Translations under genes and position numbers: made by a program
Notes under the pieces: model-generated
Seen by the model: only the letters and a program-made list of their open reading frames with translations
The model's database searches: none
Told to the model about the DNA's origin: nothing
Assembly (NCBI GenBank): GCA_027490345.1
Contig: JAIXYF010000186.1
Location: 1-8,320, forward strand
Length of the DNA stretch: 8,320 bases
Reading direction: 5' to 3'
Source: Novosphingobium sp.
Lineage (GTDB): Bacteria; Pseudomonadota; Alphaproteobacteria; Sphingomonadales; Sphingomonadaceae
In this document: positions 1 through 6,308 of the stretch, in pieces
How positions within the stretch are numbered: the first letter of the stretch is position 1
Layout of the letters: each line of letters opens with the position of its first letter

Positions 1-1150
1 CGTCGCCGTTGACATCGCCCGCAGACGCAACGCTGAAGCCTGCAGTTCCAAACGCGCTATCGCCCTGGATACTGAAGCCGTCGCTCGCTGCAAGCGAGGT
101 TAGATCGATGTTGGTGCGGGTGGCCCCGGCCTTGCCAAAAATGACATAGGCTTGGTCGGCACTGGTGCCGCCTTCGCTGCCACCGGGTGCCCCCACGATC
201 ATGTCGGCAAAGCCGTCGCCGTTGATGTCGCCCGCCGACGAAACGCTGGAGCCTGCCCGATCATTCACCAAATCGCTTTGAATGATGAAGCCGTCGCTCG
301 CGGCAAGGAAGGTGAGATCGATGTTGGCGCGGGTGGCCCCGGCCTTGCCAAAGATGACAGAAGCCTCACCGGCGAAGAAGCCGCTATTGTCGCCATCGGG
401 CGCCCCCACGATCAGATCGGCAAAGCCGTCACCGTTGATGTCGCCCGCCGACGAAACGCTGCGGCCTGCCTTATCATATGCGTTATCCCCCCGGATGATG
501 AAGCCGTCGCTAGATGCAAGGGAGGCGATGTCAATATGGGCGCGGGTGGCCCCGGCCTTGCCGAAAATGACATATGCCTCGCCAGCTGAGGCGCCGCCAT
601 TGTCGGCATAGGGCGCACCCACGATCATGTCGGCAAAGCCGTCGCCGTTGATGTCGCCCGCCGACGAAACGGCCCAGCCTGCCAGATCACCCGCGCGATC
701 GCCCCGGACGATGAAACCGTCGCTAGCCGCAAGGGAAGTGAGATCGATGTTGGTGCGGGTGGCCCCGGCCTTGCCAAAGATGACATAAGCCTTGCCCTCG
801 CTAGGGGTAGGACTGCGGGCACCCTTAGGTGCACCGATGATCAAGTCGGCAAAACCGTCGCCGTTAATGTCGCCTGCCGACGAAACGCTATGACCAACAT
901 AATCAACTGCGACATCGCCCTGGATGATGAAACCATCGCTCGCCGCAAGGGCGGTGAGATCGATGTTGGCGCGGGTGGCTCCGGCCTTGCCAAAGATGAC
1001 ATAAGCCTCACCGGCCTTGAAGCCGCCATTGTCGTTATCGGGCGCACCGACGATCAGATCGGCAAAGCCGTCGCCGTTGATGTCGCCCGCCGAGGACACA
1101 CTCCGGCCTGCCTGATCATATGCGGCATCGCCCTGGATGATGAAGCCCTG
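1..1150 (-). repeat. 213-bp tandem repeat encoding FG-GAP units
   Basis: The segment CGTCGCCGTTGA (or a one- to two-base variant) recurs at 1, 214, 427, 640, 856 and 1069. The spacing is therefore 213 bp four times and 216 bp once, equal to 71 or 72 codons. Other stretches of each unit are also nearly identical in DNA, for example GTGGCCCCGGCCTTGCC and GGCAAAGCCGTC. Variation is concentrated in the part encoding the loop after IVGAP and in the residues after GFIIQGD. The repeat is internal to the FG-GAP coding sequence and continues past the left edge. Confidence 0.9.
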
Positions 1151-1267
1151 GGCCGGAGTGAGTTGACCGAGGTCGATAACCGATGCTGACAATGCCAATC
1201 CCCTATGGCAAAGGTAAGATAAAGTTAACTGACTTTCGCTTTGTAAATTGTCAAATGATTCGCCCAT
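1..1267 (-). CDS. FG-GAP (integrin alpha-like) repeat protein, N-terminal part, open at left edge
   Basis: The minus strand is open from the ATG at 1267-1265 to base 1 (422 codons) with no stop, so the C-terminus lies outside the window. After about 40 non-repeat residues beginning MGESFDNLQ, the protein is a series of roughly 71-residue units. Each contains GFIIQGD, an AG-S-V-SSAGDINGDGFAD segment, an IVGAP loop and a VIFGKAGATR strand. DINGDGFAD is the DxNGDGxxD calcium-binding loop typical of FG-GAP repeats, which fold as blades of a beta-propeller. I translated the units in the window and saw no frameshift. No signal peptide is visible, so Sec export looks unlikely; similar bacterial proteins often end in RTX repeats and leave by type I secretion, but that end is not visible here. 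Start choice: ATG 1267 has a weak AAGAA about 9 bases upstream; in-frame ATGs at 1276 and 1294 are alternatives. The family assignment is firm, while the role (adhesion or surface binding) is inference. Confidence 0.9.
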   Translation of the reverse strand, partial: MGESFDNLQSESQLTLSYLCHRGLALSASVIDLGQLTPAQGFIIQGDAAYDQAGRSVSSAGDINGDGFADLIVGAPDNDNGGFKAGEAYVIFGKAGATRANIDLTALAASDGFIIQGDVAVDYVGHSVSSAGDINGDGFADLIIGAPKGARSPTPSEGKAYVIFGKAGATRTNIDLTSLAASDGFIVRGDRAGDLAGWAVSSAGDINGDGFADMIVGAPYADNGGASAGEAYVIFGKAGATRAHIDIASLASSDGFIIRGDNAYDKAGRSVSSAGDINGDGFADLIVGAPDGDNSGFFAGEASVIFGKAGATRANIDLTFLAASDGFIIQSDLVNDRAGSSVSSAGDINGDGFADMIVGAPGGSEGGTSADQAYVIFGKAGATRTNIDLTSLAASDGFSIQGDSAFGTAGFSVASAGDVNGD

Positions 1268-1324
1268 GATTATCATTTCTTGATTGTTACACATCAGGCG
1301 GTGACTTGGTTTTAATGGTAAGGA
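1268..1324. promoter_or_regulatory. Divergent intergenic region between FG-GAP and TIGR03032 genes
   Basis: This 57-bp stretch, together with the AT-rich bases 1201-1264 just inside the FG-GAP gene, separates two divergent start codons, so the promoters of both genes must lie in or overlap it. Base composition is much richer in A and T than in the flanking genes. I could not identify a convincing -35/-10 pair on either strand, so the call rests on position and composition only. Confidence 0.45.
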
Positions 1325-2410
1325 ATGGCTAGCGCGATGACTGTCATAAGTGGTGATCCTGCCAGTCCTGCCGCAGAAGCCTTCGCGCTAACCACATCGC
1401 GCCATTTTCCCGAATGGCTGGCTTCGGTGAAGCACAGTCTGGCGTTCACCACATACCGTGCCGGCAAGGTATTCTTTCTCGGCGTGAAGCCCGATGGCAA
1501 ACTCTCGGTATTCGAACGCAGCTTTTCGCGGTGCATGGGCATGGGGTTGAGCGCTGACACCCGCTCCTTGCTGCTCACGTCCGAGTATCAGATCCACCGC
1601 CTCGACAATATTCTGCCCAAAGGCACACCGGGTGCCGATGGCACGGACGCGACGTTCGCGCCGCATCAAAGCTGGGTGACAGGCGATCTGGATATCCACG
1701 ACATCGGATTTGGCCATGATGGCAAGCCGGTCTTCATCAACACGCTGTTCAATTGCATCGCAACGGTCAGCGACGGCTACAGCTTCAAGCCGCTGTGGAA
1801 GCCGCCGTTCATTTCCCGCTATGCCGCCGAAGACCGCTGCCACCTCAACGGGATGGCGCTCGAACAGGGTGAGCCGCGCTATGTCACGGCGGTCTCACGC
1901 TCCGACACTGCAGACGGCTGGCGCGATCGCCGCGCAGATGGAGGCGTGGTGCTCGATGTCGCCAGCGGCGAGGTTGTCGCGAGCGGGCTGTCGATGCCGC
2001 ATTCGCCGCGGCTCCATGCGGGCAAGCTCTGGCTGCTTAACTCGGGCACCGGGGAATTCGGCTATGTCGACCGGGACGCCGGCGCATTCATTCCGGTCGC
2101 CTTCGTGCCGGGGTTTGCGCGCGGCCTCGCTTTCGTCGCCGGCCACGCCGTCATCGGCCTTTCGCTGCCGCGCGAGAACCGCACGTTCTCCGGCCTCGAT
2201 CTCGATGCGCAGCTTGCCAAACGCGATACCGAGGCGCGCTGCGGGCTTGCGGTCATCAACCTTGAGACGGGCGACATGACCGGCTGGGTGCGCTTGGAAG
2301 GCGTGGTGCGCGAGCTATATGATGTTGTCGCCATACCGGGAGTGCAATACCCCTCGGCGATCGGTTTCAGGACGAACGAGGTGAAGCACGTCTTGTCGAT
2401 CGATTATTGA
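1325..2410 (+). CDS. TIGR03032 family conserved hypothetical protein
   Basis: This 361-residue protein has hallmarks I recognise from the TIGR03032 family (also called DUF4915-like): FPEWLASVKHSLAFTTY near the N-terminus, a GDLDIHDI segment at about 120-127, HLNGMALE, SMPHSPR at 223-229 and LNSGTGEFGYVD from 238. The family has no established biochemical function. The alternation of short beta-strand-like segments with Gly/Asp turns suggests a beta-propeller-like fold, which is inference. No signal peptide or membrane segment is seen, so it is probably cytoplasmic. Start: ATG 1325 abuts the AAGGA at 1320-1324, leaving no spacer, whereas ATG 1337 has about 11 bases of spacing from AGGAA; the shorter form beginning MTVISGD is therefore possible. 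An in-frame TAA at 1313 excludes earlier starts. The gene is divergent from the FG-GAP gene across only 57 bp, so the two probably share a control region. It ends convergently with the SDR gene, 80 bp away. Confidence 0.85.
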   Translation: MASAMTVISGDPASPAAEAFALTTSRHFPEWLASVKHSLAFTTYRAGKVFFLGVKPDGKLSVFERSFSRCMGMGLSADTRSLLLTSEYQIHRLDNILPKGTPGADGTDATFAPHQSWVTGDLDIHDIGFGHDGKPVFINTLFNCIATVSDGYSFKPLWKPPFISRYAAEDRCHLNGMALEQGEPRYVTAVSRSDTADGWRDRRADGGVVLDVASGEVVASGLSMPHSPRLHAGKLWLLNSGTGEFGYVDRDAGAFIPVAFVPGFARGLAFVAGHAVIGLSLPRENRTFSGLDLDAQLAKRDTEARCGLAVINLETGDMTGWVRLEGVVRELYDVVAIPGVQYPSAIGFRTNEVKHVLSIDY

Positions 2411-2490
2411 ATTTTGGCCATGAAGTCTCGGCGGAAACTGCAACAAAACCCGAACAAAACCCACTGCCAAACCGCCGCAGCAGCATTTCT

Positions 2491-3327
2491 CTAGAGCACG
2501 AAGTGATCGCCCGCCGCGCGCACGGTCATTTCCGAGATCGAGACGCCCCACGGTTGGTTGAGGACGTGGATGATCGCATCGGCGATGTAATCGGGTGCGA
2601 GGCTGGCGTAGTCCATCGCATCGGGGCTGAGCCGTTCGGCCGGGAACGTGCCGGCGCCCATCTGGCCGACCATGTCCATGAATTCGGATGTGTTGTGCCC
2701 GAGGATTCCGGCAGTGGCTTCCTGGTTGATTATGGTGCCGGAAAGGCCGGTGGTGGGCACGCCTGTCGGCTTGATCGTGGTTACCTTGATCTTGCCGCGG
2801 CTTTCCACGCGCAGCGATTCCGAAAGGAAGTTCACGGCCGATTTGGACGCGCCATAAACAGCCGCGCCGATCACCGGGAAATTGCCGTAGATCGAGGAGA
2901 GGTTGACGATCTGCCCGCGCCCACCGGCAATCATCGGATCATAGGCGGCGACCATGCCATTAAGCACGCCCTTGATATTGATATCGATGCAGCGCTCCCA
3001 TGCATCGTAGGCCGCTTCGTGATCGGAGAAAAACGCCAGCGGCATGATCCCGGCGTTGTTGATCATCACATCGATCCCGCCATGCGCGGCCACGGCGGCG
3101 GCGACGAGCGCTTTCATAGCGGCGAGATGGCGCACATCAGTTTCCACCGCGATAGCGGTGCCGCCTGCGCTGGTGACGGCATCGGCGGTGGCCTGCGCGG
3201 CAGCCAGATCGATATCGCCGCAGGTGATGCTGGCGCCCAGCGCCGCGGCCTTTTGCGCAACAAGACGGCCGAAGCCGCCGCCCGCGCCCGTGATGACGAT
3301 GGATTTTCCAGCGATATGATTGGTCAT
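2491..3327 (-). CDS. Short-chain dehydrogenase/reductase (classical SDR)
   Basis: This 278-residue protein is a classical SDR oxidoreductase with a Rossmann fold, using NAD(P) to oxidise or reduce a carbonyl/alcohol; the substrate cannot be read from sequence. Visible motifs are the cofactor loop TGAGGGFG at 13-20, D38 at the end of the second strand (favouring NAD(H)), D64, NNAG at 90-93, catalytic N117, S145 in NLSSIYG, and Y158 and K162 of the YxxxK motif. The length is normal for the family and the catalytic tetrad is complete. The reading frame stays open upstream to 3471, but those 48 residues are rich in His/Arg/Pro and unlike an SDR. The start MTNHIAGKS at 3327 fits the family and overlaps the stop of the upstream 71-residue gene (ATGA), implying translational coupling. 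Only a weak ribosome binding site (GAAAG) precedes it. No transmembrane segment is evident, so it is probably cytoplasmic. Confidence 0.93.
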   Translation of the reverse strand: MTNHIAGKSIVITGAGGGFGRLVAQKAAALGASITCGDIDLAAAQATADAVTSAGGTAIAVETDVRHLAAMKALVAAAVAAHGGIDVMINNAGIMPLAFFSDHEAAYDAWERCIDINIKGVLNGMVAAYDPMIAGGRGQIVNLSSIYGNFPVIGAAVYGASKSAVNFLSESLRVESRGKIKVTTIKPTGVPTTGLSGTIINQEATAGILGHNTSEFMDMVGQMGAGTFPAERLSPDAMDYASLAPDYIADAIIHVLNQPWGVSISEMTVRAAGDHFVL

Positions 3328-3539
3328 GGCTTGCTTTCGATGGGGGGCGGGGTGGCAGTGGTGAGGGTCTGCCCGCCGGTGGTGGGGAGCGACCAGATCA
3401 CGACGTTGGTAATCATCACGGCGGCCAGAATAGCCATCAACGCGGGGCGCTGGCGTTCGCCCTTGCGCCACAGGAACACCGCGCCCGCGACAAGCGCGAG
3501 CGCGGTGAGCATGGCTAGCGAAAGGGCGGTATCAATCAA
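3324..3539 (-). CDS. Small two-helix membrane protein, function unknown
   Basis: This 71-residue product has two hydrophobic segments, at about 4-24 and 34-52, separated by a short basic loop WRKGERQR at 24-31. A polar Pro/Thr-rich tail ends in PPIESKP. The arrangement predicts a small inner-membrane hairpin with the basic loop in the cytoplasm. I recognise no family. The start is uncertain: the frame as given begins with TTG at 3539, only 13 bases past the stop of the upstream gene and without a visible Shine-Dalgarno site. The first ATG, at 3512, would remove nine residues and part of the first helix. Its TGA overlaps the ATG of the SDR gene by one base step (ATGA), which argues that this is a real gene in one operon with the SDR rather than a chance frame. 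Confidence 0.7.
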   Translation of the reverse strand: MIDTALSLAMLTALALVAGAVFLWRKGERQRPALMAILAAVMITNVVIWSLPTTGGQTLTTATPPPIESKP

Positions 3540-3552
3540 GCGGCGCTGGCTA

Positions 3553-3915
3553 TCAGGACTTGAACAGGCCCGAAGCGAGGCTGCCGAGCTGGCCCAGCGG
3601 GTTTTCGCCGTCCTTCGCGCCGCCCAGCAGGCCGCCGATCATGTTGGCCGCATCCGGGTGCTGGCTGAGCATCGAGGCGAAATTGCCGAGCGAGCCTTCG
3701 CCGCCGATGTGGCCGACGATCTGTTGGAGAATGCCAGCGTCGATGCCGGTGTTGGCGGCAGCGGTTTCCACCGTATCGGTCGGCGCGGCGTGCCCGGCAG
3801 CGAGCCCGGCAATGGCGCTTTCGACCATGGTGGGATCGATGCCGACTTTGGCGGCAAGATTCTTCACATCGACGTTGCTGCTGATCTGGCCGAGAATCTG
3901 ATCAAAAATGCTCAT
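3553..3915 (-). CDS. DUF937/YidB-like small protein
   Basis: This 120-residue, Gly/Ala-rich protein begins MSIFDQILGQISSNVDV and has a C-terminal half with a repeated small-residue pattern (MIGGLLGG, LGQLGSLASGLF). Such N-terminal MSxFDQIL and Gly-rich LLGG stretches resemble DUF937 (YidB-type) proteins, whose function is not established; I make the link from pattern only. There is no signal peptide and no clear membrane helix. The start is well supported by an AAGGGAG ribosome binding site at 3930-3924, 8 bases before ATG 3915. It is the first gene of a tight group: 13 bases separate its TGA (3555-3553) from the TTG of the 71-residue gene, which in turn overlaps the SDR gene. The gap to the acyltransferase gene upstream is 97 bp, so it may have its own promoter or be read through from there. 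Confidence 0.7.
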   Translation of the reverse strand: MSIFDQILGQISSNVDVKNLAAKVGIDPTMVESAIAGLAAGHAAPTDTVETAAANTGIDAGILQQIVGHIGGEGSLGNFASMLSQHPDAANMIGGLLGGAKDGENPLGQLGSLASGLFKS

Positions 3916-4012
3916 GCGCGGGGCTCCCTTGCGGTGTCTTGCTCAAGACTAGCCGCTCCCCACCCGGAAGGCACCCCCCATTCTGGTCCGCGCCGGACAG
4001 TTGGCGAGGATT

Positions 4013-5074
4013 TCAGGCCAAAGCACTGCGGCCCGGCTTCGCTGCTGCACGAGCGGGCCCTTTCTGGCGGAGCAAGCGCTGCAGCGGCGCATCGAACCAG
4101 CGCATCGCCAGCCATGCGAGGATGAGAGCACAGGCAGCCTCGGCAAGGGCGAAGACGGCAAACTGCGCTGGCGACAAGGGATAGCGGCGCAGCACTTCCA
4201 GCCCGATCCGCAGCACTGCCGCCTGCGTGATGTAAAGCGGATAGGACAGGGCACCGAGCACCGCAAAGACCTGCCCCAGAGCAGGGCCGGGCCGGTTGGC
4301 GATCCCCAGCCAGACGAGCAGGGGAAACAGAAGCATGACGCACGCGAGCGAGGAGACCGCACCCCAGCCGACAGGCGCAATCAGCACGCCAAGCAGAGCA
4401 AGGATCAGCACCGCGCCCGCGCCCGAACCGGTGGCGCGTGCACCCGGCAAGCGGCGCAGCAGCACCCCGGCGAAGAAGGGGAACAACACACGCGGGATGC
4501 CGAGGAGGACATCGGCCTGATCATGCCCGCCGGCAATTCCGCCGCGGGCAAAGGCCAGCCAGACCAGCGCGATTGCGCTGAAACCGAGGATGCCCAGCAA
4601 GACGGGATTGGCAAGGCGGCGCGCAATGCAGGCATAGACCGCATTGGCCAGCGCTTCGAAGGTGAGCGACCACGCCGCAGGATTGAACGGATAGGCCGTG
4701 GGCCACTGCGGGAACACGAACGAAGGCAGCAGAAGGAAAGCAAACACCGCTGCTGCAGCAATATCGCCAAGGCCGATGGTTTGCTTGATCGCTGCTGCCC
4801 CGACGGCGAGCACGACACCGAGGAAAATGCCCAGGAAGGCCAGCGGATAGAGCCGGACAAACCGCACTCTGGCAAATTCGCGCAAGCTGATTTCACCGGC
4901 CGCGAGCCGCGCTTCATAGGAATGGGCCACCACGAAGCCGCTGAGCACATAAAAGAAATCAACCGCCAGCCCGGCAAAGGGAAGCGCCGTCATGGAGCGC
5001 TGCTGAACGATATGGAAGGCAAGGACAACAATCGCGGCAAGACCGCGCATGCCATCAAGGGTGTGAAAGCGCAT
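4013..5074 (-). CDS. Acyltransferase family 3 (OafA/YrhL-type) integral membrane protein
   Basis: The 353-residue product begins MRFHTLDGMRGLAAIVVLAFH, the signature opening of the acyltransferase-3 family. R10 and H21 form the conserved R-X10-H motif implicated in acyl transfer. VDFFYVLSGFVVAHSY and a basic RFVRLYPL segment follow, then a long succession of hydrophobic helices consistent with the usual ten or so membrane spans. Family members use acyl groups such as acetyl to modify O-antigen, exopolysaccharide, peptidoglycan or antibiotics at the inner membrane; the acceptor here is unknown. Start: the frame is open up to ATG 5185, but the extra 37 residues are not family-like and overlap a hairpin. 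ATG 5074 has AAGGA (5084-5080) with a 5-base spacer, whereas ATG 5080 lies directly on that site. The C-terminus has a basic tail. The length matches stand-alone members lacking an SGNH domain. Confidence 0.92.
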   Translation of the reverse strand: MRFHTLDGMRGLAAIVVLAFHIVQQRSMTALPFAGLAVDFFYVLSGFVVAHSYEARLAAGEISLREFARVRFVRLYPLAFLGIFLGVVLAVGAAAIKQTIGLGDIAAAAVFAFLLLPSFVFPQWPTAYPFNPAAWSLTFEALANAVYACIARRLANPVLLGILGFSAIALVWLAFARGGIAGGHDQADVLLGIPRVLFPFFAGVLLRRLPGARATGSGAGAVLILALLGVLIAPVGWGAVSSLACVMLLFPLLVWLGIANRPGPALGQVFAVLGALSYPLYITQAAVLRIGLEVLRRYPLSPAQFAVFALAEAACALILAWLAMRWFDAPLQRLLRQKGPARAAAKPGRSALA

Positions 5075-5079
5075 GGGCA

Positions 5080-5084
5080 TCCTT
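5080..5084 (-). promoter_or_regulatory. Ribosome binding site deciding the acyltransferase start
   Basis: The minus strand reads AAGGA followed by TGCCC and then ATG at 5074. The spacing selects ATG 5074 over ATG 5080, which overlaps the site, and over the far upstream ATG at 5185. Confidence 0.6.
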
Positions 5085-5166
5085 GCAACACGAACCGGGC
5101 TTGAAACTGCCTGAAACGCGAGGCGGCACAGCCGACCTGCAACCAGACCTTTCAAGGAGGGGAATA

Positions 5167-5201
5167 CGGGCGGAAGCATGGCCAAGCCCTGCTTCCGCCC
5201 G
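5167..5201 (-). terminator. Perfect 12-bp stem-loop downstream of the RTX gene
   Basis: CGGGCGGAAGCA at 5167-5178 is the exact reverse complement of TGCTTCCGCCCG at 5190-5201, with an 11-base loop between them. It begins 34 bases after the RTX stop codon, on the side expected for a transcription end. The minus-strand sequence that follows (GTATTCCCCTCC) lacks a run of T, so it is not a canonical intrinsic terminator; it could instead stabilise the RTX transcript's 3' end or weaken read-through into the acyltransferase gene. Confidence 0.5.
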
Positions 5202-5234
5202 CTGGACGATCTGTGCGCCGATGGCGCGGCAGGA

Positions 5235-5804
5235 TCAGACCAGAATGTCTTCCGGATGAATGCCGATCAACTGCAGGACCTGCGTTCCGCCCAACCCGTC
5301 GTTGAGCAGGAACGTGGTTCCGGCGGTGCTGGTACCGAAGGTTTCCTTGTAGCTGCCCATGGTGGGGTTATCGTCAAGGAAGTCCGCGAGACGGTTCACA
5401 TCACCCTGATCATCGATGAAGTACGAGCCGCCCTTCTGCATGCCCAGCGTGCCAAAAATGTCGGCAAAGCCGTTGATGCGCACGCTGTCACCTTCGGCGA
5501 ACGACAGATCGCTGATGATCACCCACTGGGTGACAGCATTCTGCGGTGCGCCGGGGCCGTTATAGGAAACCGGCGCCCAGCCTTCGCCGGAGCGGAACAC
5601 GAACTGATCGGCACCTGCACCGCCGGTCAGCCCATCCTGGCCGCCGCCACCCTTGAGAATGTCGTTGCCATCGCCGCCGTAGAGCCAGTCCTTGCCGCGG
5701 CCACCCCACAGGTGATCATTGCCTGCACCACCGGAAATGATGTCAGCCCCGTCCGTGCCCCTGATGTCGTCGTCACCGGCAGTCCCCGTGATATTATTAC
5801 TCAT
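5235..5804 (-). CDS. Small RTX (haemolysin-type) calcium-binding protein, probable type I secretion substrate
   Basis: This 189-residue protein carries seven consecutive nonapeptides. Two are degenerate (GTAGDDDIR 7-15, GTDGADIIS 16-24) and five fit the GGxGxDxUx consensus: GGAGNDHLW 25-33, GGRGKDWLY 34-42, GGDGNDILK 43-51, GGGGQDGLT 52-60 and GGAGADQFV 61-69. Such repeats bind calcium and form a parallel beta-roll outside the cell. About 120 residues follow, ending EDILV; an acidic residue followed by hydrophobic residues at the extreme C-terminus is typical of type I secretion signals of the serralysin/RTX group. There is no N-terminal signal peptide and no enzymatic domain, so this is a minimal RTX protein, possibly a scaffold, matrix or surface-layer component (inference). 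The start at ATG 5804 is preceded by a strong AGGAGAT (5817-5811). No transporter gene is in the window. The 160-bp gap to the acyltransferase gene and the stem-loop there suggest it is transcribed largely on its own. Confidence 0.92.
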   Translation of the reverse strand: MSNNITGTAGDDDIRGTDGADIISGGAGNDHLWGGRGKDWLYGGDGNDILKGGGGQDGLTGGAGADQFVFRSGEGWAPVSYNGPGAPQNAVTQWVIISDLSFAEGDSVRINGFADIFGTLGMQKGGSYFIDDQGDVNRLADFLDDNPTMGSYKETFGTSTAGTTFLLNDGLGGTQVLQLIGIHPEDILV

Positions 5805-6308
5805 GTCCGTATCTCCTGATAGTGCCTTGCTGAAATATACCCGTCACCCGTGCGTGGATTAGAGGGTCTGTACGTATTATTCCTTAGTTCTTATTCTTTG
5901 CGCCCACCGAAATAGTGATATTTTGAAATGAATTATCCTCTCTCAGTGGCTTTGATTATATCAAGAACGGAGAATCCCCGACGTGTGATAAATTCAATTT
6001 GGGATGAATAGAACATCCACAACGGTAGCCATTTTTGCCGCGCATGCGGCAGCGGCTGCGGATCGGCGGACCGTTACCGTGTGTTGCGGGCGACGAATGT
6101 CGCATATCTGCTGGACTGCCCGGCCCGCAGGACTGCCACAGTGGCAGCGCTCCCACGTAAAGCCGCTGGGATGGCCGCCGAAATTGCACGGGGCGGCCCA
6201 GTGTAGCGGGTTGGGCGAGGTTACTCGAAAATGGATGCATCACTCGGAATCCGTCCAAGCGCTGGCTTCGCTTTGACAACGGGCAGTGGCCGCGACAGAA
6301 CCAGACCG
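5805..6308. other. Long divergent intergenic region between the RTX and DUF885 genes
   Basis: About 500 bases separate the divergent RTX and DUF885 starts. The left part, up to about 6003, is AT-rich and probably carries the RTX promoter and leader; TATAAT occurs on the minus strand at 5960-5955 but has no matching -35. The right part turns GC-rich and contains short dyads: TGCCGC-GCAT-GCGGCA at 6036-6051 and the 15-base dyad CTGCCACAGTGGCAG at 6133-6147. Overlapping open frames on both strands (6004-6276 plus, 5956-6342 minus) have no recognisable protein features and atypical codons, so I do not call genes. Promoters of both flanking genes should lie here. Confidence 0.5.
5811..5817 (-). 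promoter_or_regulatory. Strong ribosome binding site of the RTX gene
   Basis: The minus strand reads AGGAGAT six bases before ATG 5804. It is the best Shine-Dalgarno match in the window, fitting a secreted protein made in quantity. Confidence 0.65.

Noticed and set aside
1..1150. CRISPR-like array
   Set aside because: The repeat period is 213 bp, a whole number of codons, and the whole unit encodes protein; there are no short repeats separated by unique spacers.
152..1189. Repetitive open frames on the plus strand and further minus-strand frames within the FG-GAP region
   Set aside because: They are shadows of the 213-bp repeat: because the period is a multiple of three, an open frame in one unit stays open in the others. 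Their products are low-complexity with no domain features, while the minus-strand FG-GAP frame has clear motifs.
2411..2490. Bidirectional terminator between the convergent TIGR03032 and SDR genes
   Set aside because: CGGCGG and CCGCCG can pair only across about 38 bases, and no compact GC stem followed by T was found. A 10-base direct repeat, AACAAAACCC (2442-2451 and 2453-2462), is present but has no clear meaning.
3983..4000. Small stem-loop GTCCG-CGC-CGGAC between the acyltransferase and DUF937-like genes as a terminator
   Set aside because: The stem is only five perfect base pairs and no T-run follows on the minus strand; such stems are frequent by chance in GC-rich DNA.
2407..4125. 572-codon plus-strand open frame antisense to the SDR, small membrane protein and DUF937-like genes
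   Set aside because: Three recognisable or operon-supported genes occupy the opposite strand. The plus-strand product is a His/Arg/Asp/Gly-rich composition typical of antisense frames in GC-rich DNA.
4001..5104. 367-codon plus-strand open frame opposite the acyltransferase gene
   Set aside because: The product is rich in Arg, Gln, Glu and His with no domain, and the minus strand carries a complete acyltransferase-3 protein.
5178..5819. 213-codon plus-strand open frame opposite the RTX gene
   Set aside because: It is antisense to an RTX gene with seven nonapeptides and a strong ribosome binding site; the repetitive composition mirrors the RTX repeats.
5955..5960. Minus-strand TATAAT as the -10 box of an RTX promoter
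   Set aside because: The hexamer 17 bases upstream (CGTCGG) is nothing like a -35 box, and a single -10 match in AT-rich DNA is expected by chance; it also forms part of the small dyad TTGAT-TAT-ATCAA.
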